DNA of 32,463 nucleotides from Candidatus Lambdaproteobacteria bacterium (GCA_016199125.1 JACQHH010000084.1:1-32463); one strand, 5' to 3'; shown: positions 18,619-27,840, counted from the first letter of the stretch. Numbers and translations are program-made. The notes: generated from the letters alone by a model not told the origin.

Positions 18619-19104
18619 TTGCAGCAGGAGCAGACCGTGAACCGAGCAGCTCACCGCCTTGTGAACATGACCCGCAATGCGCCGGGAGCGGGGCTTCCCC
18701 TGGGTGCGCTGCTGCTGGCTGCGCTGCTGCTGATGGGGCTGGGCAATGGCGGCGACGCGACGCGCAGCAACATCCCCGTCCCCGAACGCAACTACACGGT
18801 CACCATTGCCGACCGCCAGGGCCGCAGCCTGGAAGCCGAGCGCTTCACCTGGGAAGGCAAGGTGTTCTTCAAGGCCAACTTCGGCGCCGCGGCCGTGACG
18901 CTGCCCTTCGAGAAGCTCTCCGAGCTGACCTTGCAGCACCAAGCCGATGCGGGCAGCCCGGAGCTGATCGCCGCCAGCGCCCTGCTCAAGACCGGCGAGA
19001 CGGTGCAGGTGACCCTGGAACGCACCTCCAAGTGCTTCGGCACCACCCGCTTCGGCGACTACGAGATCTTCATCAAGGACGTGGGCAGCATCAAGTTCAA
19101 GTAG
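18619..19104 (+). CDS. Small exported hypothetical protein
   Basis: 161-aa ORF with internal hydrophobic segment LPLGALLLAALLLMGLG and a beta-rich C-terminus; start codon uncertain (GTG/ATG alternatives). Confidence 0.6.
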   Translation: MQQEQTVNRAAHRLVNMTRNAPGAGLPLGALLLAALLLMGLGNGGDATRSNIPVPERNYTVTIADRQGRSLEAERFTWEGKVFFKANFGAAAVTLPFEKLSELTLQHQADAGSPELIAASALLKTGETVQVTLERTSKCFGTTRFGDYEIFIKDVGSIKFK

Positions 19105-19336
19105 CCGCCCGCAGGACCCGGCCAGGGTGTGGCGCCCCGAGGGGTCGCCCGGCGGGCCCTTGCGCCACCGGCCCGTGCGTCCACCGAGCTTGCGGCCAAC
19201 ACCCCTGCGCCGCAGGCGCAACGCCGGCTTGCCCAACGCGGGGCCCTTTGCCATAGTGAAAGGCTGACGTCGCCCCGCCTCGCGGCCCGCGCCATGCGGC
19301 TCGTGGGATCATGCGGCGCGTCCCGGCAGCAGCCCC

Positions 19337-19425
<89 letters not shown>

Positions 19426-19455
19426 AACACATTTGTTGACCGATCAGCTTGCCAT

Positions 19456-19678
19456 GTCGCCCCCGCGCGGGGGCGTAGATTGAAACTTCGACTACCCCGG
19501 CGGGGCTACCGCGCCCGTTCCGGTCGCCTCCCGCGCGGGGGCGTGGATTGAAACGCCGATACCAGCTCGCGCATCCGTTCCGGCCGCTGGCTCCCCCGCA
19601 TGCGCGGGAGTAGACCCACCTCCTTGGCGACCAGCAGGCTTTCGCGGCCGGCTCCCCCGCATGCGCGGGTATCGACTC
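19456..19678 (+). CRISPR. Degenerate CRISPR relic with two I-C-like repeats followed by two I-E-like repeats (3 spacers), no cas genes in the window
   Basis: R1 19456-19486 GTCGCCCCCGCGCGGGGGCGTAGATTGAAAC; R2 19523-19554 GTCGCCTCCCGCGCGGGGGCGTGGATTGAAAC; R3 19589-19617 GGCTCCCCCGCATGCGCGGGAGTAGACCC; R4 19650-19678 GGCTCCCCCGCATGCGCGGGTATCGACTC; spacers of 36, 34 and 32 nt. Confidence 0.85.
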
Positions 19679-19879
19679 GGTGGCGAATTGAACAGGGGCC
19701 TTCCGCTTGGCGCGCCCCCGGCCGTGCTGGCCGCGGAAAGCGTCGACCACCTGGGAGCCGCGCTCTGAGAATTCCGGGGCACCAAGGAAGCGCATGGGGT
19801 GGAGTGAACGGGAAAGAATTGAGGAAGACATTTGTTGAAGAAATGATCTTCGAATTCGTAGAAGCTGGGGAATGCTTAG

Positions 19880-19966
19880 GGTTTGTCGGACGAGGAACTG
19901 GACTTCATCGTGGACCATGAGATCAAGTACCGGATGGGCTTGGACAAGGTCGAGGCTGGCGAATGA
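19880..19966 (+). pseudogene. C-terminal remnant resembling Eco57I/PglX-type adenine-specific DNA methyltransferase tail
   Basis: Open frame after TAG (19877-19879): GLSDEELDFIVDHEIKYRMGLDKVEAGE*, similar to the '...EELDFIINYDIKYRMG' C-terminus recalled from such methyltransferases. Confidence 0.5.
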
Positions 19967-20223
19967 GGTTCCGGTTGTCGAAACACGTGGAGGAGGAACT
20001 GCGCAGGCGGCGCATTCCGCGGGAGGCGCTGGAGCTGGTGCTGGAAGTGCCGCAGCAGATCATCGAGGAACGGATCGGCCGCAAGGCATACCAGTCGCAA
20101 GTGGAATTTGAAGGGGGTAAACTGTACCTGCTGCGGGCCATCGTATTCGACGGCGTGGACCCGGCGCTGGTGGTGACCGCGTATCGCACGAGCCGCATCC
20201 GCAAGTATTGGAGGGAGCCATGA
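19963..20223 (+). CDS. DUF4258 domain protein (putative toxin-like component)
   Basis: MRFRLSKHVEEELRRRRIPREALELVLEVPQQIIEERIGRKAYQSQVEFEGGKLYLLRAIVFDGVDPALVVTAYRTSRIRKYWREP. Confidence 0.75.
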   Translation: MRFRLSKHVEEELRRRRIPREALELVLEVPQQIIEERIGRKAYQSQVEFEGGKLYLLRAIVFDGVDPALVVTAYRTSRIRKYWREP

Positions 20224-20426
20224 GAGTGACCTACGATCCGGAAGTGGACGTGCTGCGCATCCTGTTCAGCAACGCCGCCATCGAGGAGAGCGACGAGGAC
20301 AAGCCGGGCGTGATCCTGGACTACGACAAGGACGGGAACGTGGTCGGGCTGGAAATCCTCGACGCCTCCACGCGGGTGGACAACCCGACAGCCGTGGAGT
20401 TTGTCAACGCCGCCACGCAGCGGTAA
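20220..20426 (+). CDS. DUF2283 domain protein (putative antitoxin-like partner)
   Basis: MRVTYDPEVDVLRILFSNAAIEESDEDKPGVILDYDKDGNVVGLEILDASTRV; ATGA overlap with the DUF4258 ORF. Confidence 0.8.
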   Translation: MRVTYDPEVDVLRILFSNAAIEESDEDKPGVILDYDKDGNVVGLEILDASTRVDNPTAVEFVNAATQR

Positions 20427-20518
20427 AGCCGCCCATGGCGGCGGGCGCACCAGCCCGTGTCGGGGCGCTGCCGACCCACGAACCCGCCTACCCTGCTGCC
20501 TTGCGCCGGGCGCACCAT

Positions 20519-20792
20519 GCGCAAGCCCCTTCCCCTCCAGCACACGCTGAGTAATACCTGCTGGGTGCAGCAGCCCCTGCTGTCGTTGTTCAGCTCCATC
20601 CGCGCGCCGGGGGACGCGATTCTCATCACCTATGACCTGGCCCGTGCCCTCCGGGATTCCGGCGTGGCGGTGGTCGGCGGCTTTCACTCGCCCATGGAGC
20701 AGGAGTGCCTGCGCCTGCTGCTGCGGGGCACGCAGCCGGTGGTCGTGTGCGTCATCAACCTGCGCCACGCCCGGCGCACCGATAATGGCTGA
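20519..20792 (+). pseudogene. Truncated DprA/Smf-like DNA-processing protein
   Basis: FSSIRAPGDAILITYDLARALRDSGVAVVGGFHSPMEQECLRLLLRGTQPVVVC resembles the DprA-like Rossmann core; ends abruptly after VVVC with unrelated residues. Confidence 0.6.
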
Positions 20793-20920
20793 CGGTCGAT
20801 CCGCGGCAACCGCTTGCTCCCCACGCTACGAGCCTGCGCGTGGTTCTTGCGCGGATTGTTGCTCCCAGGACCAGCTTGTCGTTTCAATCGCGGCTTGGCT
20901 TGCAACAAACGGTGCGATTC

Positions 20921-20955
20921 TTGACTTGAACTTGATTTGGGAATATTTTCCCAAA
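20921..20955 (+). promoter_or_regulatory. Promoter and palindromic operator for the DUF6502 gene, likely leaderless
   Basis: TTGACT (20921-20926), 17-nt spacer, TATTTT (20944-20949); palindrome TTTGGGAA-TATT-TTCCCAAA (20936-20955) ending 1 nt before the ATG at 20957. Confidence 0.65.
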
Positions 20956-20956
20956 C

Positions 20957-21796
20957 ATGAATGCCGGCATCACGGAAACCCTCCAGGTCGCGGTCACCAG
21001 GCTGCTGCGTCCACTGGTGCGCATCCTGTTGCGCTATGGCATTCCATACGGGGTGTTCGCAGACATCGCGAAGCGTACCTACGTGGATGTGTCCATGAAG
21101 CATTTTGCGGTTCCCGGGCGCAAACAATCCGTATCCAGGACGGCGATCATCACCGGGCTGTCGCGCAAGGAAGTGGCCCGCGTGCTGCAGTTGCCCAAGC
21201 TCTCCGACGCGCCGATTCAGGACCGCTACAATAGAGCCGTGCGGGTCGTCTCCGGGTGGGCGCGCGATCCGGCGTTTACCACGGTGGATGGCGCGCCGCG
21301 GCCGCTGCTCCCTGACGGTCCCCAGGGCAGCTTTGCCCAGCTCGTGGCCAAGTACAGTGGCGATGTCCCCGTGCGGGCCATGCTGGACGAGTTGCAGCGG
21401 GTGGACGCCGTGACGCGGTCCGCGGACGGCATGCTGCACCTGAAGACGCCCGCCTACGTGCCGGAAACCGGCTTGGAGGACAAGCTCGCCATTCTGGGGA
21501 CGGACGTTCGCGACCTGATCGGCACCATCGAGCATAACCTGACGCGCACGGGAGACGAGACGCGCTTGCAGCTCAAGGTCGCCTACGACAACTTGCCGCA
21601 GGAGCGGGTGCCGCAGTTCCGCGCACTCTCCTCCGAGCAGACCTTGCGCCTGCTGCGGCAGCTCGACGAGGAGCTCTCGGAGCTGGATCGTGACGTCAAT
21701 TCCGCTTCTACCGGCACCGGCCGGATTCGCGCGGGGATTGCGATCTACTACTTCGAGCAGGAGCACGCCGAACTCGACGAGGAGGCAAGCCGATGA
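20957..21796 (+). CDS. DUF6502 family protein
   Basis: RLLRPLVRILLRYGIPYGVFADIAKRTYVDVSMKHFAVPGRKQSVSRTAIITGLSRKEVARV...RYNRAVRVVSGWARDPAF. Confidence 0.8.
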   Translation: MNAGITETLQVAVTRLLRPLVRILLRYGIPYGVFADIAKRTYVDVSMKHFAVPGRKQSVSRTAIITGLSRKEVARVLQLPKLSDAPIQDRYNRAVRVVSGWARDPAFTTVDGAPRPLLPDGPQGSFAQLVAKYSGDVPVRAMLDELQRVDAVTRSADGMLHLKTPAYVPETGLEDKLAILGTDVRDLIGTIEHNLTRTGDETRLQLKVAYDNLPQERVPQFRALSSEQTLRLLRQLDEELSELDRDVNSASTGTGRIRAGIAIYYFEQEHAELDEEASR

Positions 21797-23250
21797 GAGT
21801 GCCCATTGGGTTCCTCCCCATGCTGGTGGGCGGCCTGCTGCTGCTGTCGGCCTGCGAGTCCGACGTCAAGCTCGACGAGCCGGTGGCGGGGGGCGGCATC
21901 GGCGGCACGGGCAAGGGCACCGTCACGGGATTCGCCAGCGGGAGCATCGTTGTCGATGACCATCGCCGGTTCACCATCGCCCCCGACTCCCGCATCACGC
22001 TGGACGATGCGCCATCCACCGCGGCCGCCCTGGAAGAGGTCGGCCCCGGCCTGGTGGCCCGCCTGGTCGTCGCCCCGGACGTCGGCGCCGACTTTTCCAG
22101 CGGCACGGTGCTGACCCTGGACGTCGATCAGCTTGTGATCGGACCCGTGACGCAAACGGAACTCACGCTGGAGGTGCTGGGTCAGAAAGTCTCGACGGAC
22201 GAGGCCACGGTGCTGGAGGGAATCGGCGCCATCGGCGACCTGGCCGCGGGCGACGTGGTCGCAGTGAACGGATATGCCGATGGGCTCCACGCCATCGCCG
22301 CCACCCGCGTGGAGCGCCTGGCGGCGGGCGCGCCGGTCTGGAAGCTGACTGGCGACGTCAGCAGCCTGACGCCCGGCACCTCGCTGGCCATCGGCCCCCA
22401 GCCGGTGGACATCGTCGGCGTAACGCCCGCGCAGTGCGGTGCCGGCCTCGGCGTGGGAAATACCGTGGAGCTTTACGCAGCGGCAAACCCCGGCTTCACG
22501 GCCGGCGCCACGCTCGCCAACGTGCGCTCCCTGGCGTGCATCAGCGACGCGCTGCAATTGCCGGCGGCGGCCGGCTCGTCGCAGATCGTCGCGGAGATGG
22601 AGGGCTTCGTGCTCAGCGCCGCCCTGCCCGACTTCGAGCTCAACGACCAGCGCGTTACCGTGACCAGCCAGACCGCCTATATCGACGGCGGCTACGGCGA
22701 CATCACCCCTGGCTCGCAGCTCCTGGTCGACGGCACGTTGAATACCGGCACGGGCATCCTGACCGCCGGGAGCATGCGCTTCAGGAAACCCCGCGTGCAG
22801 ATGGAGGCGCCGGTGCCCACGGGCGACATCGTGCCGGGACAGTCCCTGCGCATTCTGGGGCTCACGGTCTACACGACCGTCCATACGGTGGATACCAGCG
22901 GCATCGTGTCCGCGGGCAACGGCAACGTGCAGGTCAGCGTGCACGCGTACATCGGCGCCGGCGGGCTGCTCTACGCCACGACAATCAGGCAGACGGGCGC
23001 CATGGATTACAACGACGTGAAGCTCAAAGGGCCGGTGTCCGGCCTGCCGGGACAGCCCCATCTGACCGTGTTCGGGATCGACGCGGATACCACCGGCGCG
23101 GAGTTCCGCAATGCAGACCATGTCGTCATCACGGAGGAGGAATTCTTCGCCGCGCTCGCCATCGGCAGGAAGGTGAAGCTGACCGGCGGAACGTACGACG
23201 ACGCCCTGAACGCCATCACGTCGGTTGCCACGATCACGCTCAGCAACTGA
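21793..23250 (+). CDS. DUF5666 domain lipoprotein
   Basis: Lipobox LLLLSAC; GGGIGGTGKGTVTGFASGSIVVDDHRRFTIAPDSRITLDD...; multiple OB-like repeats; start overlaps the DUF6502 stop (ATGA). Confidence 0.8.
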   Translation: MRVPIGFLPMLVGGLLLLSACESDVKLDEPVAGGGIGGTGKGTVTGFASGSIVVDDHRRFTIAPDSRITLDDAPSTAAALEEVGPGLVARLVVAPDVGADFSSGTVLTLDVDQLVIGPVTQTELTLEVLGQKVSTDEATVLEGIGAIGDLAAGDVVAVNGYADGLHAIAATRVERLAAGAPVWKLTGDVSSLTPGTSLAIGPQPVDIVGVTPAQCGAGLGVGNTVELYAAANPGFTAGATLANVRSLACISDALQLPAAAGSSQIVAEMEGFVLSAALPDFELNDQRVTVTSQTAYIDGGYGDITPGSQLLVDGTLNTGTGILTAGSMRFRKPRVQMEAPVPTGDIVPGQSLRILGLTVYTTVHTVDTSGIVSAGNGNVQVSVHAYIGAGGLLYATTIRQTGAMDYNDVKLKGPVSGLPGQPHLTVFGIDADTTGAEFRNADHVVITEEEFFAALAIGRKVKLTGGTYDDALNAITSVATITLSN

Positions 23251-23490
23251 CGGGCTGGACGGAGCGCAGGCATGCACGCGGGCGCGTGCCGCACGCCTTT
23301 GAAGGACCGACGGCGCCTGCAACCGGTCTCAAGAACGGCGGGAAACGACGTTTGAGACCGCTTGAAGTCGCCAGGAAGCGCAGGCCAACGCGGGGTGGAG
23401 AACCCGTGGCGCTTGCAGCAAGCGATTGTCAACAGTGGAAGAGGGCGCGGAGCTTCACGTCCCTCACACTTCGAGATGCGGAGTTTTGCC

Positions 23491-24744
23491 ATGGCCAGTC
23501 ATGCTGCGGTTGCACCACCGAAAGACGGCTCGGCACGGCCTTCCGGAGTCGGCACGGACGAGCCTGGCGCCTGTTCCATGCGCCAGGCCGCGCACGCGGG
23601 CGCGCCGGTGGCCGATCAGGACCGGCAGGGCCAGGCCCGGAACAGACGCCGGAACGACGACAAGTTCCTGTTGCTGGAGGACGGCTCCGCGCAGGGCATT
23701 CTCGTGTACCGCCACGGCAAGCCGCTCTATGCCAACAGGATGTTTGCCAGGATGTTCGGCTTCCAGCAGGTGGACGAAGTGTTGCGGCTGAATGAAATCC
23801 GCGGCCTGGTCAGTCCGGACCGGCTGGGCGACCGCCTGCATCACCAGGAGACCGTGCAGCCTGAATCCGGGGCGCTCTATCGCTACGTCCTGCGGACCCG
23901 GAAACAGGACGGCTCCAACCTCTGCATCGAAGTCCTCTCGCGCATCGTCCGCTGGGAGGGCGAGCGCGCGATTCAGGCCACGGTGGTCGACGTCACCGAC
24001 CGCGTTCAATTGGAGGAGAAGCTGCGCCTGTCCCACAAGCTGCAGCTCGTCGGCCAGATGGCAAGCGGTCTGGCGCACGAGTTCAGCAACGTGCAGCAAA
24101 TCACCTCCGGCTACATCTCCCTGGCCAAGGAACACCGCGCCGACCTGGCCCAACTCACTGAATACCTGAACAAGATCGAGGAGAATTCCCTGCGCTGCAC
24201 CGACCTGATCAGGAGGCTGTTGGCCATCGGCGGCGGCCATGAATTCAGGTCGGCGCAGAACGGGAACGTCAATCGCTCCATCACGGACGTGCTGGACGTG
24301 ATCCGGCCGATTTTCGGCAAGAAATTCGAGCTGGTCTTCAATCCGGGAGCGCAACTCGGATCCGTGACCGCGGATGCCACGTGCATTGAACAGATGCTGA
24401 TCAACCTGTGCCTCAATTCACGGGATGCCATGCCGAACGGGGGACGAATCGAGGTGCGGACGAAGAACGGCACCCTTGACGAGCAAGCGTGCAATGGGCT
24501 GTCCAAAGGCCATGCGGGTGAATTCGTGGAAATCGACGTCGCGGACAACGGCGTCGGGATGTCCCCGGAGGTCATGCAACGCGTGTTCGAGCCCTTCTTC
24601 TCCACGAAGGGCTTCAAGCAGGGTTCCGGGCTGGGCATGGTGCTGGTGCGGGACATGGTGCAGCAGCACCATGGCTTCATGCACCTGGAGAGCAGTCCGG
24701 GGGCGGGCACCGTCGTCAAGCTGTTTCTGCCCGCCGGTGCATGA
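23491..24744 (+). CDS. PAS-domain sensor histidine kinase (orphan)
   Basis: PAS-like GILVYRHGKPLYANRMFARMFGF; H-box LVGQMASGLAHEFSNVQQITSG; N-box INLCLNSRDAMPNGG; DNGVGM...VFEPFFSTKGFKQGSGLGMVLVRDMV. Confidence 0.85.
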   Translation: MASHAAVAPPKDGSARPSGVGTDEPGACSMRQAAHAGAPVADQDRQGQARNRRRNDDKFLLLEDGSAQGILVYRHGKPLYANRMFARMFGFQQVDEVLRLNEIRGLVSPDRLGDRLHHQETVQPESGALYRYVLRTRKQDGSNLCIEVLSRIVRWEGERAIQATVVDVTDRVQLEEKLRLSHKLQLVGQMASGLAHEFSNVQQITSGYISLAKEHRADLAQLTEYLNKIEENSLRCTDLIRRLLAIGGGHEFRSAQNGNVNRSITDVLDVIRPIFGKKFELVFNPGAQLGSVTADATCIEQMLINLCLNSRDAMPNGGRIEVRTKNGTLDEQACNGLSKGHAGEFVEIDVADNGVGMSPEVMQRVFEPFFSTKGFKQGSGLGMVLVRDMVQQHHGFMHLESSPGAGTVVKLFLPAGA

Positions 24745-24768
24745 CAGGGCCAACACCCCGGTCCGGGA

Positions 24769-25896
24769 TCAGAGGAACCGCAGCACCTGACGCACCGATG
24801 CGCCATCGTCCAGCCGGTCGAACGCGGCGTTGAGCCCCGCGAAATCGACCTGGTGCGAGAGCAGGCGCTCCACCGGCAGCCGCTGCTGCAGGGCCAGCTC
24901 CACGTAGCGCGGAATGTCGCGCGTGGGCACGCTGCCTCCCATGTAGCTGCCCTGGATGACGCGCTCATCCGAAACGAGCGCCGAGACCGGCACGGCAAAG
25001 GTGGCCGTGGCGGGCGGCAGCCCCACGCAGATCAATGCGCTGCCGCGCCGGCCCAACTTGTAGGCCAGGCCCATGGCGGCGATGCTGCCGGCCATCTCGA
25101 AGGTCACCTCCACGCCCCCGCCGGAAACCTCGCGCACGCGGGCCACGCAGTCCGGGTCGTCGGCCGCGAAGGCGTGGGTGGCGCCGAGCTCGCGCGCCAG
25201 CGCCAGCTTGGCGGGGTTCATGTCCACGGCGATGAGGGGCTGGGCCTGTTGCTGCACGGCGCCCAGCAGCCCGGCCAGCCCCACCCCGCCCAGCCCCACC
25301 ACGGCCACGGCCTTGCCGGCCACCCCGCCCGCCGTGTTCATCACGGCCCCCACGCCCGTGATCACCGCGCAGCCGAAGATGGCGGCGCTGTGCAGCGGCA
25401 ACTGCTTGGTGATGCGCACCAGGGAGTTTTCGGCCACCACGGCGTATTCGGCGAAGGCCGAAATGCCGCTGTAGTGGTTCAGCGGCCGGCCGTGGATGCT
25501 CAGGCGCCGCGCGCCGGTTTGCAGGGTGCCCTGGGCGCGGGCCTGCCAGGACGACTCGCACAGATTGGGCCGGCCGGAGCGGCAGTAGCCGCACGCGCCG
25601 CAACTGGCCACGAACACCATCGCCACGTGATCGTCGGGGGCGACGCTGCGCACCCCGCGCCCCACCTCGCGCACGATGCCGGCCGCCTCGTGGCCGGCCA
25701 CGGCGGGCAGGGCCCGGGCCCGCAGGCCCTGAATGGTGGACAGATCGGAATGGCACAGTCCCGCGCCGGCGATCTGCACCAGCACCTCGCCGGGGCCGGG
25801 CCCCTCCAGATCCACCGTCTCCACTTGCAGCGGCAAGGAATCGGCGAAGGGGCGGGGCTTGCCCTGTTCGTACAGCACGGCTGCCGTCATTTTCAT
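24769..25896 (-). CDS. Zinc-dependent alcohol dehydrogenase (class III-like MDR family)
   Basis: GAGLCHSDLSTI...LPAVAGHEAAGIVREVG...CGACGYCRSGRPNLCE...AVVGLGGVGLAGLLGA. Confidence 0.85.
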   Translation of the reverse strand: MKMTAAVLYEQGKPRPFADSLPLQVETVDLEGPGPGEVLVQIAGAGLCHSDLSTIQGLRARALPAVAGHEAAGIVREVGRGVRSVAPDDHVAMVFVASCGACGYCRSGRPNLCESSWQARAQGTLQTGARRLSIHGRPLNHYSGISAFAEYAVVAENSLVRITKQLPLHSAAIFGCAVITGVGAVMNTAGGVAGKAVAVVGLGGVGLAGLLGAVQQQAQPLIAVDMNPAKLALARELGATHAFAADDPDCVARVREVSGGGVEVTFEMAGSIAAMGLAYKLGRRGSALICVGLPPATATFAVPVSALVSDERVIQGSYMGGSVPTRDIPRYVELALQQRLPVERLLSHQVDFAGLNAAFDRLDDGASVRQVLRFL

Positions 25897-26051
25897 GCTT
25901 GCACTCCTTTGCGCCGACTGGCCCGGCGGGTTCGGCGTGGGGTCCTGCGCGCCGTCGAGGCGGGGATGCGTTGACGGCGCGGCGGCGCCTGCCCGTCCAC
26001 CGCGGCGCAAGGTCGCACGCCGCAGGCGGCCTCACGCCGCGTGTCCATATC

Positions 26052-27749
26052 CTACGCGCCGGGCGGGCCCTGCTGATCCTGCAGCCTGGCCCAGGTGTCG
26101 CGCAGGGTGACGATGCGGTTGAACACGGGCTTGCCGGGCGCGGCATCCAGCGGGTCCACAAAATAGAAGCCCTTGCGCTCGAACTGGTAGCGCTCGCCCG
26201 GCCGGGCCGCGGCCAGGGAAGGTTCCGCCATGGCCCCGGCCAGCACCTGCAGCGCGTCGGGGTTGAGGTGCCGCTTGAAGTCGCCTTCCTTGTCCCCGGT
26301 GGGATTGGGCACCGCGAACAGGCGGTCGTAGAGCCGCACCTGGGCCGGCAGGGCATGCCGCGCCGACACCCAGTGGATGATGCCGCGCACCTTGCGGCCC
26401 ACGGGCGCGGCGTTGAGCGTCTCCAGATCGACGCTGCAGCGCAACTCCACCGGCGTGCCCGCCGCGTCCTTGAGCACCTCGTCGCAGCGGATCACATAGG
26501 CCCGGCGCAGGCGCACCTCGCCGCCGGGGGAGAGGCGGAAGAAGCCCTTGGGCGGGTCTTCCATGAAGTCCTCGCGTTCGATGAACAGCTCCCGCGAGAG
26601 CGGTACGAGGCGCGTCCCCTGCCGGCCGGATTCGTCCGGGAAATAGGGCGCCTCCAACTCAAGCACCCGGTCCTGGGGCCAATTGGTGAGCACCACGCGC
26701 AGGGGATCGTGCACGCACATCACGCGCGGCGTGGCGGGCTCCAGGTCCTTGCGGATGCAGCTTTCCAGAAAGCCCATGTCCACCAGGCTGTCGGCCTTGG
26801 CCACGCCGATGCCGGCGCAGAACTGCCGGATGGCCTCGGGGGTCACGCCGCGGCGGCGCAGCCCGGAGAGCGTGGGCATGCGCGGGTCGTCCCAGCCGCT
26901 GACGACGCGCTCGCGCACGAGCTGCTGCAACAGGCGCTTGCTCATCACCGCGTAGGCCAGGTTCAACCGGGCGAATTCGATCTGGCGGGGCCGCGGCTGC
27001 GCATCGAGCTGCTCCAGGAACCACTCGTAGAGCGGGCGGTGATCCTGGAACTCCAGCGTGCAGATGGAGTGTGTCACGCCCTCGATGTAGTCCGACTGGC
27101 CGTGGGCCCAGTCGTAGGAAGGGTAGATGCACCAGGCATCGCCGGTGCGGTAGTGGGGCGCGCGGCGGATGCGGTAGATCACCGGATCGCGCAGGTTCAG
27201 GTTGGGCGAGGCCATGTCGATGCGGGCGCGCAAGGTGCGCGAGCCGTCGGGGAAGTCGCCCGCGCGCATGCGCGCGAACAGCGCCAGGTTCTCCTGCACC
27301 GGGCGGTCGCGGTAGGGGCTGGGCCGGCCGGGCCGGGTCAGTGTGCCGCGGGCGTCGCGCACCTCGTCGTGCGACAGGTCGCACACGAAGGCGCTGCCCT
27401 TCCCGATCAGGCGCACGGCGAATTCGTAGAGCCGCTCGAAATAGTCGGAGGCGTGGAAGCGCCGCTCGCCCCAGTCGAAGCCCAGCCAGCGCACGTCCTG
27501 TTCGATGGAGGCGACGTACTCGTGCTCCTCGGTGAGCGGATTGGTGTCGTCGAAGCGCAGATTGCACACACCGCCGTAGTCCTGCGCCAGCCCGAAGTTG
27601 AGGCAGATCGACTTGGCGTGCCCGATGTGCAGATAGCCGTTGGGCTCGGGCGGAAACCGCGTGACGACGCGTCCGGCCGTGCGCCCGGCCGCCAGATCCT
27701 CGTCGATGATCGTGCGGATGAAGTTGCCGGGACCGCTGGACTCGCTCAT
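26052..27749 (-). CDS. glnS: Glutaminyl-tRNA synthetase
   Basis: [66 protein letters not shown] motif and GlnRS-specific context. Confidence 0.96.
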   Translation of the reverse strand: MSESSGPGNFIRTIIDEDLAAGRTAGRVVTRFPPEPNGYLHIGHAKSICLNFGLAQDYGGVCNLRFDDTNPLTEEHEYVASIEQDVRWLGFDWGERRFHASDYFERLYEFAVRLIGKGSAFVCDLSHDEVRDARGTLTRPGRPSPYRDRPVQENLALFARMRAGDFPDGSRTLRARIDMASPNLNLRDPVIYRIRRAPHYRTGDAWCIYPSYDWAHGQSDYIEGVTHSICTLEFQDHRPLYEWFLEQLDAQPRPRQIEFARLNLAYAVMSKRLLQQLVRERVVSGWDDPRMPTLSGLRRRGVTPEAIRQFCAGIGVAKADSLVDMGFLESCIRKDLEPATPRVMCVHDPLRVVLTNWPQDRVLELEAPYFPDESGRQGTRLVPLSRELFIEREDFMEDPPKGFFRLSPGGEVRLRRAYVIRCDEVLKDAAGTPVELRCSVDLETLNAAPVGRKVRGIIHWVSARHALPAQVRLYDRLFAVPNPTGDKEGDFKRHLNPDALQVLAGAMAEPSLAAARPGERYQFERKGFYFVDPLDAAPGKPVFNRIVTLRDTWARLQDQQGPPGA

Positions 27750-27840
27750 CGGCTTGAACCGCTCGCGCCGCTCCGCGCCGGGAAGACCGCATCCCGGGCG
27801 CGGGCGGGCTGGCAAAGGGGAAAGGTGGGAACCATCGCAA

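Noticed and set aside
17224-19254. 676-aa minus-strand ORF
   Set aside because: Antisense to the surface lipoprotein and small exported protein genes; no recognisable domain.
20428-20442. GCCGCC-CAT-GGCGGC hairpin after the DUF2283 gene as a terminator
   Set aside because: Short stem with no T-tract; too weak to call.
20881-20889. GTTTCAATC, reverse complement of the I-C repeat end GATTGAAAC
   Set aside because: Only 9 bp match with no adjoining GC-rich hairpin; likely chance, not a fifth repeat.
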